Positions 1 to 11,251 of a stretch of DNA of 64,000 bases are shown here, one piece after another. The position numbers and the translations under genes were made by a program. Below the pieces are notes generated by a model. The model had not been told where the DNA came from, ran no database searches, and saw only the letters and a list, made by a program, of their open reading frames with translations. Positions within the stretch are counted from its first letter, which is position 1; every line of letters begins with the position of its first letter. Source of the stretch: Bactericera cockerelli (lineage: Eukaryota; Arthropoda; Insecta; Hemiptera; Triozidae); the NCBI GenBank assembly GCA_024516035.1, contig CM044956.1, positions 55,805,233 to 55,869,232 on the forward strand. The letters run 5' to 3'.

Positions 1-690
1 CAAAAGTCACTAATAATCAGACTTGGAAGGTATTCCAGCCTCCTTGATTGCAGTTTAACTAGGTCACTTCAGAAAAGGTTACAGGGTTGCTGGTAACTCA
101 CAAACCCGGGAATATCACGAGGGTCGCCTTCCATTTCTGACCTCATTGCTTATGCAAATGTAGGTATGTATAATGACATATTGGTAAGTGTACATTTGTA
201 CACATGTGTACATTTGCACATGATATAATATATATACTAGCAGGTACTAGCAGGCGTATGACCTCCAGAAAACCATGTTTGCAGTAATTTGAACTGCTTT
301 AGTGTTCTATTTATTGTTGTTGTGACCAGTTTGGCTACAGCTGGAGGGGTGAGTGAAGGTCTCCAGCCAACTTTATTTCAAAGTTGGCTCGTCCTGAACC
401 ACATATTTCTATGTACGATCAAACATCATGAGGACTTGGACTTTTATAAGGCATTAAACCCTTACTGCAAGCTAGCCTGGCTTGTCAGGGTTCGCTAGTC
501 TGTTCTCTGTTTATAGTGTTCTAGCGAGACACTGGTATTCTCCCTGTTTAACGTCCCCCAGCCAGACAGTGTTCCATTTTATATGAAGTCGTTGTTATCT
601 CAACAGAGTGGACACTTTTCATTTGTGTTATTGAAAAAGTTCACTTAAAATTGTTTTTTGAGCCTCAATAGTCGCCATGTGTTATTTTAG
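1..690. other. No gene recognised
   Basis: Ordinary AT-rich sequence. The short open frame at 289-498 resembles nothing I know and has no splice or composition support. A small direct repeat (ctagcaggtactagcagg) lies near 237-255. Confidence 0.5.
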
Positions 691-692
691 TC

Positions 693-1370
693 GTGCAAGT
701 GCCGTGTGGCTCTCGGCGACTCGTAAAAGGCGACTAACGGGAACATCTCTCAGAAACTGTTGAAAAGTTTCAAAAGAAAGAGATCTTTATGAAACCCTCA
801 GAAGCTACTTGGAAGATGTTAGAAATTTGCTCAAACATTACTTTGATCTACAAGAGGCGGGGCAAAAGCCATAGCAACTTCCTAGTTAAGAATCACCAAA
901 AAAAAAGACTAGTTCAGAAGAGTAGAAGAAACAAAAGATGCCAACAAGCTGAACTATGTCCTCTTGTAGAGCGGAGAGTACAGAGGTGGCATTCGAAACC
1001 CCAACTGCTTCTCAAAGCTTTGTTGACACCTTTTTTTTGCAATGTATCCCTCGGGAACTACAGCGTTCTACTTCGAGGGGGTACCTAGAAGTATTTGAAA
1101 GTGGGAGTATTTCTGAAGAGCTTCTCGAATGAGTCCCGGTCATAGGCAGGCGAAAATGCTCATAACTTATTCGCTCAAAAGAGCAAAAGGGATGATCTGT
1201 CTGAGCAAAAAGGAATTACGCATCCTTACTGGCTTTTTAAGAGGCCACTTTAGATTCCATTAACATCTGAACAAGATGGGCATCGCTCAAGACTCAAAAC
1301 CCATTCTCTCTGAATTTGAAGCAGCCTCTCACGCTCGACTGAAACATTTCTCAAGGCTGGTTCCAACAAC
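693..1370 (+). repeat. Interspersed repeat family M, longest copy
   Basis: The sequence from about 693 (gtgccgtgtggctctcggc, then gtaaaaggcgactaac) to about 1370 (cacgctcgactgaaac) recurs in part at 20567-20710 on the same strand and at 58300-58515 on the opposite strand. The three copies share the head, the run aaaggcgactaac, the run ctcagaagctg and the tail region around ctcacgctcgactgaaaca. Copies differ by substitutions and internal deletions, so the family is old. No coding capacity is seen; the frame at 789-1088 is not conserved in the other copies. Class is undetermined; it may be a composite SINE. Confidence 0.55.
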
Positions 1371-1471
1371 TAAAAAAGTTACTATATTATTAAACATCTT
1401 TGATCAAGTTTTACTTATTAATAATAGGAAATATAGGAAAAACATTAAATATAGGTTAATTTTTTTTAAGA

Positions 1472-1757
1472 GCGCACGAACAGCTCAGTGGTAAAGCACT
1501 CGCATGCCATGCGAAGGTTCCGGGTTCGAACCTCCGTGCCGACAGAAATTTGTATTGAAATTTTAGTTACAGTTGTTTGTAAGGGATACCTTTCGGTGCG
1601 GTCGTGTTGACCTAGCACCTAAATGGGAAGTATTGTGTCACTTCTCGCCCATCAGAGGGGAGGCATACTACGGGATAGGTAGGCTTCATCATAGACCATA
1701 AGCGTCTACAGTAACTTCTGTTTCATGGCTAAGAAATAAAAACGGCTGTGAAACACT
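1472..1757 (+). mobile_element. SINE A, tRNA-like head, fullest copy
   Basis: The head (1472-1543) has an A-box-like region (agctcagtggtaaagc), a 4-5 bp anticodon-type stem around a GCC-containing loop, and a B box (gggttcgaacc), giving a glycine-tRNA-like profile. The unrelated body after it (ttacagttgtttgtaaggg, then cacttctcgcccatcagag) repeats at 1866-2033 on this strand and at 7552-7790, 32629-32720 and 38180-38284 on the other. This multi-copy structure marks it as a tRNA-derived SINE and not a tRNA gene. No target duplication was identified. Confidence 0.75.
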
Positions 1758-1865
1758 TATCTTTTAAATAAAATCGCTAACAGCTGAAGCTAAACTGAAG
1801 CTACATAATTAATTTTTTTTAGGTATGCTAGAAAACAGAATGCTATTTATTATAATAAATTAACA

Positions 1866-2033
1866 TTCATGCCATGCGGAAGGTCCTGGGTTCGAACCCC
1901 CGCGCCGACAGAACTTTGTATTGAAAATTTGGTTACAGTTGTTTGTAAGGAATACCTTCCGGTGCGCTCGTGTTGACCCAGCACCTAAATAGGAAGTATT
2001 GTGTCACTTCTCGCCCATCAGAGAGGAGACATG
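1866..2033 (+). mobile_element. SINE A, 5'-truncated copy
   Basis: It starts inside the anticodon-arm equivalent of SINE A (catgccatgcggaaggtcc) and runs through the B box into the same body as the copy at 1472. It is 5' truncated, as expected for target-primed reverse transcription. About 110 bp of unrelated AT-rich sequence separates the two copies. Confidence 0.7.
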
Positions 2034-2339
2034 TTTTATTGTTTTCGCCCACTTCCCGCTCACTTTTATCAATTTTTATTTAATATTCGTAATTAGACGG
2101 GAAAATAGATTGTGTTTCACGAAAGACGCGAGGTTCTCATGTAAGTTAAAGTCGTTTTCTGGCCACAGCGAAAGAATGTTCTACTTATGAGACAAATGTA
2201 AGTATTTTGAGTAATTTTAGTGTATGAGACAAATGTAAGTATTTTGAGTAACCCTGAACCCTTTCAGATGAAAATGCTTCTTGTCCCACATGAAGAAATG
2301 GATGTTTCAAAAGATTATTTTTCATTATTGTAAAATTAA

Positions 2340-3130
2340 CATTGTTAAATTTAACATTTTTAATTGTTAAATGTCCTTGTAGTTAAATTGTTCCCTTCAA
2401 TCTTTCTTCCACCACAGTCTTCACACTGTTTCTACACATTTCTATTTCTTCCCTATTCTAAGGTCTGGCGGGGATTTTTCAATCACAACCACAAAAGTAA
2501 TATAATTTTGAACAACATTTTTTACCTTTTTTTATCTACATTCCACTTTTTCTATTTTCAATTTGTTCATCTCATATTATTATTGACTTTCATCTCCTGG
2601 AGCATTTTCCCCCTATTTTTATCTCCAATTCATTGAGTTGAAAGTACCTCTTTTTTCTTTGTCAATCTCAATTCTATTGACTATCTCATTCTTTTTGTCA
2701 TTCTACATTGTCAATTTTCATTTCATTGACGATCTCTTTTTTCTTTATCATTCTCCACTTCATTGGCTGGCTCATTTTATTTGTCATTATCTAATTCATT
2801 CTCTTTTTTTCATTGTCATTTTCAATTTCATTAGTGTAAATATGTTCTTTTCTTTGTTAATCTCATTTTTATTAACTAACACTTTTCCTCTGTTAATCTA
2901 CATTTGATTTACTATCTTTTTTTGTTAGTCAATTGACAAGTCATTCATTGTCTTTTTCTGTTTGTCAATCTTCATTCTTGGACTATTTTTTTTTCTTTGT
3001 GAATCTTCTTTTCTTTGTCAATCTCTTTATCACTTCATTCTTTATAAGTATTTCTTTAGCCATTTTCTGTGCCGATTTCTGTTACTCCACTTTCTTTATT
3101 TTACTATCATAGATTTTTGTCACCTAATCA
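2340..3130. repeat. Pyrimidine-rich degenerate tandem repeat
   Basis: Nearly 800 bp is strongly T/C-rich on the plus strand. It repeats, with much drift, a module of roughly 40-50 bp containing ttcattgac, atctc, a T-rich run, ctttgtca and atctc. Open frames at 2364-2636, 2638-2907 and 2962-3144 are by-products of the composition (Phe/Ser/Leu/Ile-rich) and are not called as genes. Confidence 0.55.
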
Positions 3131-3418
3131 TAATCTTGATATAATAATAATTACGCCTCATTAAATATTTTCTGGGTACCCGCTTCACCGATCTTCAGAT
3201 AATGAGTCCCGCGGATTGCCTCAACAGTCAAGTTCCTGAGGTAAACTTTTATCTATCTTTTTCCGTTTTCTTAGTTTATCTTTCTCTCTCTCTCTCTTTC
3301 GCGTACACACCAATTTGTTACAAAAAAAATCAGTATGCCTTGCCAGCCTCCTAATTATACATCTCTTGATATGACGGTTGCGAGTTCAAATAGCGCAATT
3401 TATGAGCACACATTTTCG

Positions 3419-3635
3419 GCTACTGATAGTCAAGTGCTTGACGCCCTAGTCTGGTAATCCAGGCAGCTAGGAATCCGTTGGTTCGAATCCCATCCGGAAC
3501 AACTAGAATGAATTTTTCCTCATTAATTCGAGTTTGTGACCACAAAATAATTAGACTTAATTGTTGGAAATTGCATTGAACATCAACCACGCCAAGTGGT
3601 TACCTTTCACTGTAAATTGTTATTATTAATATAAT
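3419..3635 (+). mobile_element. SINE C, diverged copy
   Basis: The head has ctgatagtcaagtg, ctagtctggtaatccaggc and a B box (ggttcgaatcc). The body includes a gtttgtgaccacaaaataat segment and ends near ttgttattattaat. It matches the better preserved copy at 49415-49636. Substitutions in the A-box region indicate an older insertion. Confidence 0.65.
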
Positions 3636-3748
3636 TTAAAGAGATAAAAATAAATAAATGAAATGTTTCACTCAGACAGTCTTCTTTTTCTTGTAAATTC
3701 TTGAATTTTCGTTCCAAACAATACTCTATTTATCATCCTATCATTCCC

Positions 3749-3796
3749 CCCCCCCCCCCCCCCCAACAGACGTCTCCCTCTCTCTCTCTCTCCCTT
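3749..3796. repeat. Poly-C run and (CT)n tract
   Basis: A run of about 19 C residues is followed within 10 bp by a short (CT)n tract. Both are simple sequence and probable assembly trouble spots. Confidence 0.8.
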
Positions 3797-4044
3797 TTTC
3801 CTTTCTATTTTCCTAACCTATTTCTTTATCTCCTACCGACAAAAGAAAAACCCCTATCATTAATTTCCTGTAGAAATCTCCTTACTGAAAATGTCCCATC
3901 ATCGGATTTTCACTAAACCTTCTTACGTTTTTACCCAAATCTAGAATACAAGAAATCAATGCTCTCCTCAAAGAAATTTCAGATAACACGATGCACACCT
4001 TAGAGAATGTCTAAATTCATGCATTTTTCAAAAATAAATTCATA

Positions 4045-4086
4045 GGCATTTCAAAATGGTTCATAATCAATGGCAGACTCTGTAAA
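4045..4086. repeat. Single terminus of repeat family Q
   Basis: This segment (atttcaaaatggttcataat followed by caatggcagactctgta) is the mirror of the terminus seen at 30485 and 32567. A partner end was not found upstream, so this looks like a solitary right end of a DNA transposon. Confidence 0.45.
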
Positions 4087-4153
4087 AAGATACCAGCAGC
4101 ATATTTCAGAAACACTCTCTACTATCAAATGCCAATCTCCGTCTCAACCACAC

Positions 4154-4243
4154 ATTGGTTAATTTTTTTTTTTTTTTTTTTTTTCCGGTGAGGCGCTTTA
4201 ACACTGCGATTGACAGGTCGTTCGCGCCGATATTGGTTAATTT
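4154..4243 (-). mobile_element. 66-bp 3' stub of the 8066-11326 LINE family
   Basis: Positions 4166-4231, read on the minus strand, give atcggcgcgaacgacctg, then ttaaagcgcct, then a poly-A run. This is the same 3' terminus as the LINE at 8066-11326 (its positions 11260-11326). The stub is bracketed by a perfect 12-bp direct repeat, attggttaattt, at 4154-4165 and 4232-4243. It is a dead-on-arrival insertion from very early reverse-transcription arrest, and it fixes the 3' end of the family. Confidence 0.85.
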
Positions 4244-4376
4244 AATTGCGTTCAAATTAACCAATCAGATAACGTTGTGTGGAGAGTTGAAAGGAAGATT
4301 TGGAGATTATAAGAATGGAGAAAGTTTCTGGAACGACCTACAGATGTTTCTATTTCGCTCACAGGGCATTATATTA

Positions 4377-4582
4377 CACTAGCGAGGCATGGCCGTGAAA
4401 GCAAAAAGTCCTTTTTCGCCAATGGCAGGTGTTGTAGTGGGAATTTCGAAAAATCCCGTCTTATTGCACATCTAGACTATAAGACAAAGCTACCTACCAA
4501 ATTTCAGCTTCCTAGGACTTACCAGTTCGGAGAAACAGTGATGATCAGTCAGTCAGTGACTTTGACATTTATATATTAAGAT
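4377..4582 (-). mobile_element. Helitron-like repeat J, copy 1
   Basis: On the minus strand it begins with TCTTAATATATAAATGTC and ends with CTAG followed by T. It matches the copy at 38550-38777 over most of its length, but lacks the GCGGG/CCCGC hairpin beside the 3' end. The TC start, CTAG end and absence of inverted repeats suggest a non-autonomous Helitron. No helicase or Rep coding is present, so the class is tentative. Confidence 0.45.
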
Positions 4583-4884
4583 TACAATATATCTGGGGGT
4601 CTTTTCTAAAAGAAATTCCTATGTGCTGCGTCCATTATTTAGAACTATTGCACCCCATTCAGCTCACTCTTCACTTTCAAAAACGTCTGCTGCACTAAAA
4701 AGTTTAGCAGGTGTTATTTAAGTTCACTGTGTTTGTTTCCAGCTTTTGTCCTGAGTATACAAGAGTTTGGATTCTTGTGAGTGACTTGATTAGGATGGGA
4801 GAGGGTGTTCCCTCACCACATTTATCACACTTAATGGTATCATTGTATACCCCACTGTTGTTTCTTAGGAAACAGTGACCTAGT

Positions 4885-5125
4885 AGTTGACCAACTATTT
4901 CTCTGGTGTTTGTTTAATCCAGTCAACAAATATGTCTGAGTTATTTATTTTATTATCATTATCTGGTTTTTATTCCAACCAGTCTACCAATTTTCTGAGT
5001 TTGCTGCTTATTCTTTGATGTTTGTTCAACCCAGTCTACAAAAGTTTCTGAGTAGTTGTTTTTTTTATGTCATTATCTGATATTGGTTTAACACAGCCTA
5101 CAAATGTTTCTGAGTTGTTAATATC
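4885..5125. repeat. Degenerate ~65-bp tandem repeat
   Basis: Four diverged units share a pattern of ttatctg, tgtttgtt, accagtctacaaa and tttctgagt. No coding potential is seen. It is probably a decayed minisatellite. Confidence 0.55.
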
Positions 5126-5596
5126 ATGAATGATCAATTTTTTTCTTTTATAATTTTCTTATGCGTTGCCATAAGAAATTATAAAAGTGTTTGTTAAGAT
5201 TTACCGCTCACCCGGTCCTTAATAGAACTTAGCCATGTCATTTTCATACATTCCAAGATGCGCATGCGCAATGTTACCAGCCCCCGGGGACGTGCACAAG
5301 CACGTGCATGTGGACCCTTCTAGTAAGAGTTATCTAGGTGCACACAGTTCCGCATTACACCCCCTGTGTACCCTAGACCGAGGGCCTCATAGGGCAAGAT
5401 ATTTTTTACAGATTATTGTATATGATTCCAACTATACTCAACACGATAACTTATTGAAAGTTTGAAATTGTGATTGGAAATAAGCCAACTAATATGCCTG
5501 TTGTAATAGTATATTTTTTTTAAACAGAACGTTGGGAACCAGGAACAATAAAAAGCTCATTACGGCACACGAACTTTATGTCCCAATTTTATCTTA

Positions 5597-5657
5597 CGGA
5601 AAGTTTATGCTAAGTTGTGTAGAAGACGTTCTCTTCTACACAACTTTTAAACTTCCG
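5597..5657. ncRNA. Candidate small-RNA hairpin (miRNA-precursor-like)
   Basis: A perfect 15-bp stem (AAGTTGTGTAGAAGA at 5612-5626 pairing with 5632-5646) closes over a 5-nt loop. An outer helix (GGAAAGTTTA at 5598-5607 with TAAACTTCC at 5648-5656) continues it after a small asymmetric bulge, giving a fold of about 60 nt. The size and bulge pattern suit a pre-miRNA, although the loop is short. No second copy was seen here. Function is inference only. Confidence 0.3.
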
Positions 5658-6169
5658 AAGAAATTTTATACTCCCATAGGCGTAAAATGATATTGTTTAA
5701 TGTTTTGATAGAAAATGGATCTTGATCAAATTGATGTAGAAAATTCTTTCGAATTTCTCGTTTACTTAGCGTATTGTGTGTGATAGCAAATATTGGTTGG
5801 TACAAACTTTTCAATATTTGATTTTTTAATTATTATTTTTTTTATTATGAATTTATTAGGTACTAATTAAACCCTCGTCCTTCAATGCCGGTATGCATTT
5901 TTCCCGTTGATGTCGCCCTATTGGTTTGAAGTCATTGAAGAGTCAGTAAAATTGTAAGTATTGAAGCTATTATGAAATTTCGGGATACTGTTCACTAGGC
6001 GAGGGATTCCAAGGTGTTAATCTCGAGGAAGGCTATAAACCGAGGACGGTTCCGAATTTCAGACTTATTAAAGTTTTCCTGGTATCGTACGACAATTTTA
6101 CTTGGCGTCATCCTCATCAAATTTTTTCAGACATTACTTTGCATAACTTGTAAAACCAGTAATAGATGA

Positions 6170-6305
6170 ACTCCGTGCTTCAGTGATTAAGAGCATCGGT
6201 TACTGACCCGGAAGTTGTGGGTTCAAATCCCGGCCGGAGCGTGAAATTTTGACCGAATATTTCAGTTAACTAATGCGAAAGCAGTTCCGAGGCATAACTA
6301 TCTCT
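6170..6305 (+). mobile_element. SINE B
   Basis: A tRNA-like head (ctccgtgcttcagtgattaa, a B box gggttcaaatcc, closing ggccggag) is followed by a body with aatgcgaaagcagttccga. The same unit occurs inverted at 16872-17044 and 52262-52450. Confidence 0.7.
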
Positions 6306-6428
6306 AAAAAAGGAAGATAAAATAAAACAAGTGAACATTCTGAGATATCTGAGGGAGAGAGAAAGAGTCTCACAAAAAATTGATTTGAAATTGTTGTCTC
6401 GATTTCTAGTCAACTATTTCAAAAATAT

Positions 6429-7196
6429 CTAGGAAATAGAGTAATAATTAATCACATTAGCTACAAAATTAAGCAATACATACAGAGTTGACCCTTTTAT
6501 AATCATCCGCAGACAGTCATCTGCAAAAAATTTATAAATCATTTTCGTCTGATAGTGTTCCTTGGTCAAAGGTTCTTTGAGTAAGTACTTGGCACATGTC
6601 CGCGGAATATTCAAAAACAAGGACTCCCATCGAAAATTGGCCACGGAGGAATCACACCAGCTTCGGTCTTCTTCGGTCATTTCCGCAACCATTGCTCGGG
6701 TGTTGTCGTTCTCAAATTGCCACTCGTTCAAAGAGAAATGCGCCAACGTTTTGACGTAAAAGAAGATCTTTCGGTAGATGGTCATGATTAGTGGCTTTCT
6801 ATAAGTGAGCTTTTCAGCACACGTGACCACAATGGCAGGGATGATATGGTATATGTAGAATAGGATGTAGTACAGAGTGACGTTACTAGTATATGTAAAA
6901 CCAAACTTCCAAAAAACTTTGTCGCAACTCTCTTCTCCAGCAAGCGTAACACGTTTTTCAAAATCCAAGAACTCTTTGAGGTTCACATTGTTGTCGTTGT
7001 AAGAAACAAAATTGAACACCTTTTGGTGTCCCAGGTCAGGTTGTAAAGTTTGATACCATGCGAGGGCGGTCATAGCGTTGATTGTGCGGTCAGCAGGCAC
7101 GATGTCCACAGTTATGTCTGTTTTGACCAGGGTTGCACGGAGTAATCCAGTTCCTCCTGCGACACACAAGCCCAACACACCGTTGAATCCTTTCAT
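6429..7196 (-). CDS. Fatty acyl-CoA reductase, 3' coding exon (C-terminal FAR_C region)
   Basis: This exon encodes the C-terminal half of an alcohol-forming fatty acyl-CoA reductase, the family that reduces long-chain acyl-CoA to fatty alcohol with NADPH for wax, cuticular lipid or pheromone synthesis. The exon begins at 7196 after a TTACAG acceptor; an in-frame ATG further upstream lies across that acceptor and is not used. It carries 255 codons: the end of the Rossmann-type domain (DIVPADRTINAM), then the FAR_C (male-sterile) region with a hydrophobic stretch near residues 105-125 and a second one at the C-terminus. Such segments fit membrane association in this family. The frame is open to a normal stop. 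Joined in phase 0 to 11846-12724 it gives a typical FAR length of about 540 residues. No poly-A signal was confidently placed. Confidence 0.85.
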   Translation of the reverse strand: MKGFNGVLGLCVAGGTGLLRATLVKTDITVDIVPADRTINAMTALAWYQTLQPDLGHQKVFNFVSYNDNNVNLKEFLDFEKRVTLAGEESCDKVFWKFGFTYTSNVTLYYILFYIYHIIPAIVVTCAEKLTYRKPLIMTIYRKIFFYVKTLAHFSLNEWQFENDNTRAMVAEMTEEDRSWCDSSVANFRWESLFLNIPRTCAKYLLKEPLTKEHYQTKMIYKFFADDCLRMIIKGSTLYVLLNFVANVINYYSIS

Positions 7197-7551
7197 CTGT
7201 AACATGGGAAGTAAGATGAATTGCTAACAAATACTGTGGAAGTAATTATAAATGTTGTCAAGTTTTTTTTTTTTTTTTTTTTTTTAAACAAGTTTCTACG
7301 CTGAATTATGTTGAGTTAATCGAGCATAATTAAGCAATAACTGATACGGTATAATTATTAAGAAATGAAAATATTTCAGGCCAATTATTTTTATTTCTAT
7401 CCATAGCAGATTATATTTTACAAAAGTAATGATTAGTTAATTTATAATCATTCAGGCAACTTGGGATTCCGTTTCTTCGGATCCCACCAAATGTATAAAT
7501 TTATCCTACATATTTAATTCATTTTTTTTTTTAATTTTTTTTTTTATTATT

Positions 7552-7790
7552 TTGTAGCCACGAAACAGGAGCTACTGTAGACGTTTATGGTCTGTGTTGT
7601 AGTTCAATTATACCGTAGTATGCTTCCCCTTTGATGGAAGAGAAGTGACACAATACTTCCAATTTTGGTGCTGGGACAACACGAGCGTATACTTTCCCTT
7701 ACGAACAACTGTAAACAAATTTAGAAAACACAATTTTGTTGGCTCGGAGGATCAAACCCGGAACCTTTTGTATAGAAAGTGAGTACTGAG
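7552..7790 (-). mobile_element. SINE A, antisense copy in the FAR intron
   Basis: Read on the minus strand, it has the B-box region (gggtttgatcc, diverged), then the body with ttacagttgttcgtaaggg and the cacttctc segment, ending at the gtttcgtggctac motif. The orientation is the same as the FAR gene. Confidence 0.65.
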
Positions 7791-8054
7791 ATAATCACAC
7801 ACTCTATAACATTTGACTATATAATACTGACACTAAATTGGTTTCTGATATATACAATTATTATATTATTTTGTTGCGAAATTAATCATTAATTAGGTAG
7901 GTACGTAAATTATCATACCCAATTGGGTGCATTATGTAAATTCCAAAGTAGTAATATCGTATTCGTAATTGTTACAATTTCAATTGTTGCTCTTTCACAA
8001 ATGTTCCAAAAATTACAAGCTTTCACAGAGAAATCCAGCCGTCTTTCACTATTT

Positions 8055-8065
8055 AGAACCTGTTT
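8055..8065. repeat. Target-site duplication of the intronic LINE (left)
   Basis: AGAACCTGTTT at 8055-8065 is repeated exactly at 11327-11337, directly after the poly-A run. This fixes the element as 8066-11326. Confidence 0.9.
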
Positions 8066-11000
8066 GAGTGTGAGGTACCACTCGATGTCTGCCATTGATC
8101 TCACTTTCTGCTCCTCAGCCTTATTTGTGGATTTGAAGTGGAATGTGGACGAAGGTCCGCATTTTTCAGACCACTTTCCAATAATGATATCCTCTGATGT
8201 CCCCGTTCCTCCTTCTGCAGCGGTTATTTCTACGCCAGCTCAGAGGATCTGGAACTATGATCGCGCTGATTGGAATAAGTTCCGCGAAAATATTAATTTT
8301 GATTTTCTTTGCAACAATGATTCAGATGTCGACAATTTATTAGCTGTCATGAATGAGAATATCATTCGTGCCGCTAATATCGCGATCCCTGAGAAAAAGC
8401 TGCCCTCGAAACGTCTTCCTGTCCCATGGTGGGACGATGAAGTTCGTTCAGCTATTTCTGAGAGACGCAAGTGTCTACGCAAATATAAAAGACAACCCTC
8501 CGATCAAAACAAGATAGCCTTTATGAGAGCCCGCGCTATTGCTCGTAGATTATTGAAAACGAAAAAACGCAAAAGCTGGGCTGACTTTGTTAACTCCATA
8601 GACCAATCTATGTCTTCAGGTGAGGTCTTCCACAAGATGGGCAAACTGAGGAGTAAGTTCTCTCCTAGGCATATACCGGCCATCAAAAACCCGGAAACCC
8701 CTGGACAACTTCTTTATGACAGTCCGTCTATAGCTAAGGTACTGGGAGCACAATTTGCAAGTGTTTCATCTAACACTAACTACTCCCCTGAGTTCCTCCC
8801 TATTAAGTTCGAAAAGGAGAGCGTACCCATAACGTACGACTTTGCTAAGACGGATGAGTACAACTCGCCCTTTTCTATTGATGAACTCATGTCATCTTTA
8901 ATGTCCTGTGGTTCTAAAGCTGCTGGGCCAGATGGCATATCTTTCCTCATGCTGAAGCAGTTACCCAGCGAAGCGTTGGAAAAACTCCTTGAGTTGTACA
9001 ACCTGGTCTGGTTAACTGGTAAGTTTCCTTCACTCTGGTCTGAAGCTACCATACTACCCCTGGTTAAGCCTGGAAAAGATCGAGTTATTCCAGCTAGCTA
9101 CAGGCCAATCTCTCTGCTGAATTGCTCTAGCAAAATTCTAGAGAAGATGATCAACAAAAGGTTATTTTGGACTCTTGAAAACAAGGGTTGTTTAAACAAG
9201 TTTCAAAGCGGCGGACGCTACAAACGCTCCACCATTGACAACTTGGTTCTTCTAGAACACGAAATTTCTCAAGGTTACGCGAGAAATGAGTTTATTTTAG
9301 CAGCCTTTATGGATGTCCAAAAGGCCTTTGACATGACTTGGAGACATAAAATACTTAAAAAATTACAGGCCTTTAGCATCTCGGGGAATATGCTTAGATA
9401 TCTTTCTAACTTTCTTTACAATAGATGTATAAGAGTAAAGTGCAATGGTATCCTTTCTGATTTCTTCTCTTTAGAGAACGGTATCATTCAAGGAAGTTCT
9501 CTTAGCCCTTTGCTGTTCATAATTTTCATGGATGACCTACTGGATATCATACGTTTACCCCTGAAGCGACTTCTTTTCATTGATGATCTTATTATTGTTG
9601 CTAGACACAGATCGCCAGACATAGCGGTCCGTCGCCTTCAAGATACGTTGAACGACCTACTGGAATGGTCGAGAAGTAATGGTCTAATTTTTTCTTCTGA
9701 CCCAAGTAAATCCATGTGTATGAACTTCTCGAGATCCAGAAATCAAGCAACACCCCTTTTAGTGTATGATGGTTGCCCCCTATCCTATGTAAATAAAACC
9801 AAATTCTTAGGCCTAGTATGGGACGTGAAAATGACTTGGTTACCACATATTACTTATATCAAGGACCGTGGCCTCAAAGCTCTAAATGTTCTCAAAATGG
9901 TTTCTTGTAAGAAATTTGGCGTGCGTAGATCGCTCTTGCTCCGTCTCTATAAAGCTTATATTCTTCCCATTTTCGACTATGGCTCCATTGTCTATAATTC
10001 AGCCAAAGACAATGTGTTGTGTAAAATTAACACTGTACACAATTTGGGCATTAGGATTGCAACTGGGGCATTGCGCTCAAGTCCGGTACCTAGCCTACAC
10101 GTCGAGTCAGGTGTTATGCCACTGTCCCTGAGGAGAGAAAAGCTCACCATGAGCATCTCTAAAGTAGTCTTATGCCCATTCAATCCTGTTCGTGAATTAC
10201 TCATATCTCCTAACCTTAATGTTACCCGATATCCTGCTAACAAACCTAAACCCCTGTGCGTAAGGTTTAAAAGCATGGCTCAATTCTCTGAGGTTATCCT
10301 AGACAGTGAGTTTGCTCCTTACAAGAAACTTATGCCTCCATGGAAGATAGAAGTACCCAAATTTGATGACTCTTTATGTTTTGAAAAAAAGGAAAATGTT
10401 CCCCCAATAGTATTCAAGCAGCAGTTCTCAAACCTAGTGAATAATAAGTATACCAACTTTACTCATTGTTATACTGACGGTTCCAAATCCATCAACGGAC
10501 AAGTTGTGCTTACAGCATCAACAATGCCATAGTTCTCTCCGTTTCATTGCTCCATGTTAATTCCATCTATTCATGTGAACTGATTGCTATCTTGTTGTGC
10601 CTCGAACATTTAAGTTTCCTCCCTAATAGTCATTTCCTCATAATCTCTGATTCTAAAAGTGCCCTCAGTTCCATCTCTAATCCAGCCTCCGATAACCCCA
10701 TTGTTGCTAGAGTCCTCGAAATTTGGCTTAAACTTCTAAATAGGGGAAAGTCCATCTCTTTCTTGTGGTGTCCTTCTCATTCAGGCATACCCGGAAATGA
10801 GATTGTAGACAACGCTACTAGGAACCCCCGACCTGGGTATACTTACAAACTTACCTCAGCCCAGGACATGAAGCCATACGCCTCAGAAATTGTGAGAGAA
10901 GCCTGGCAAAACCAATGGAATGCAACTCCCAACTCTAATAAACTAAAAAGAATTAAACCCTCTATAGAAAAGTGGTATACCTCCGATAGGAACAACAGGT

Positions 11001-11251
11001 ATGAGGAGGTTGTGCTTACGCGTATGAGGATTGGCCATACACGCGCCACCCACGCTTTCCTATTCAAGAAAACTCCGCCTCCTTCTTGTACTTGTGGTGA
11101 GCTACTCACTGTTCCTCACATCTTATCATGTCCCCTAAAGTTCAATATTAGATCTTCATTACTTGTTCCTCCAGCACTATTAGATGACAATGAAAGCGTT
11201 GACTCACTTATTAAATATCTGAAAAAACTACAAATGTATACCATGATTTAG
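8066..11251 (+). pseudogene. LINE pol: endonuclease remnant, reverse transcriptase, RNase H
   Basis: The frame to 10532 encodes the endonuclease tail and the whole reverse transcriptase: the ASYRPISLL motif, AFMDVQKAFD (first catalytic Asp), the GIIQGSSLSP motif, and an active-site box near 9580 that reads FIDD where FADD or YADD is usual. RNase H starts with YTDGS near 10470; then the frame shifts by one base near 10500. The rest continues in another frame (10502-11251) with the DSKSA and SHSGIPGNE motifs and a zinc motif, CTCGE...HILSC. The frame upstream of 8066 (from 7923) is intron sequence that happens to be open. Apart from the truncation, one frameshift and the FIDD change, the protein is well kept, so insertion was fairly recent. 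Confidence 0.85.

Noticed and set aside
1472..1543. Possible glycine tRNA gene
   Set aside because: The head continues into a body that is shared by several other copies and the acceptor ends pair poorly; it is a SINE. The other B-box-bearing sites in the window were treated in the same way.
2364..3144. Three adjacent Phe/Leu-rich open frames resembling membrane proteins
   Set aside because: Pyrimidine-rich degenerate tandem repeat; hydrophobicity follows from composition.
7923..8065. N-terminal extension of the LINE frame
   Set aside because: The target duplication shows that the element starts at 8066; the upstream part is FAR intron and its first codon is not ATG.
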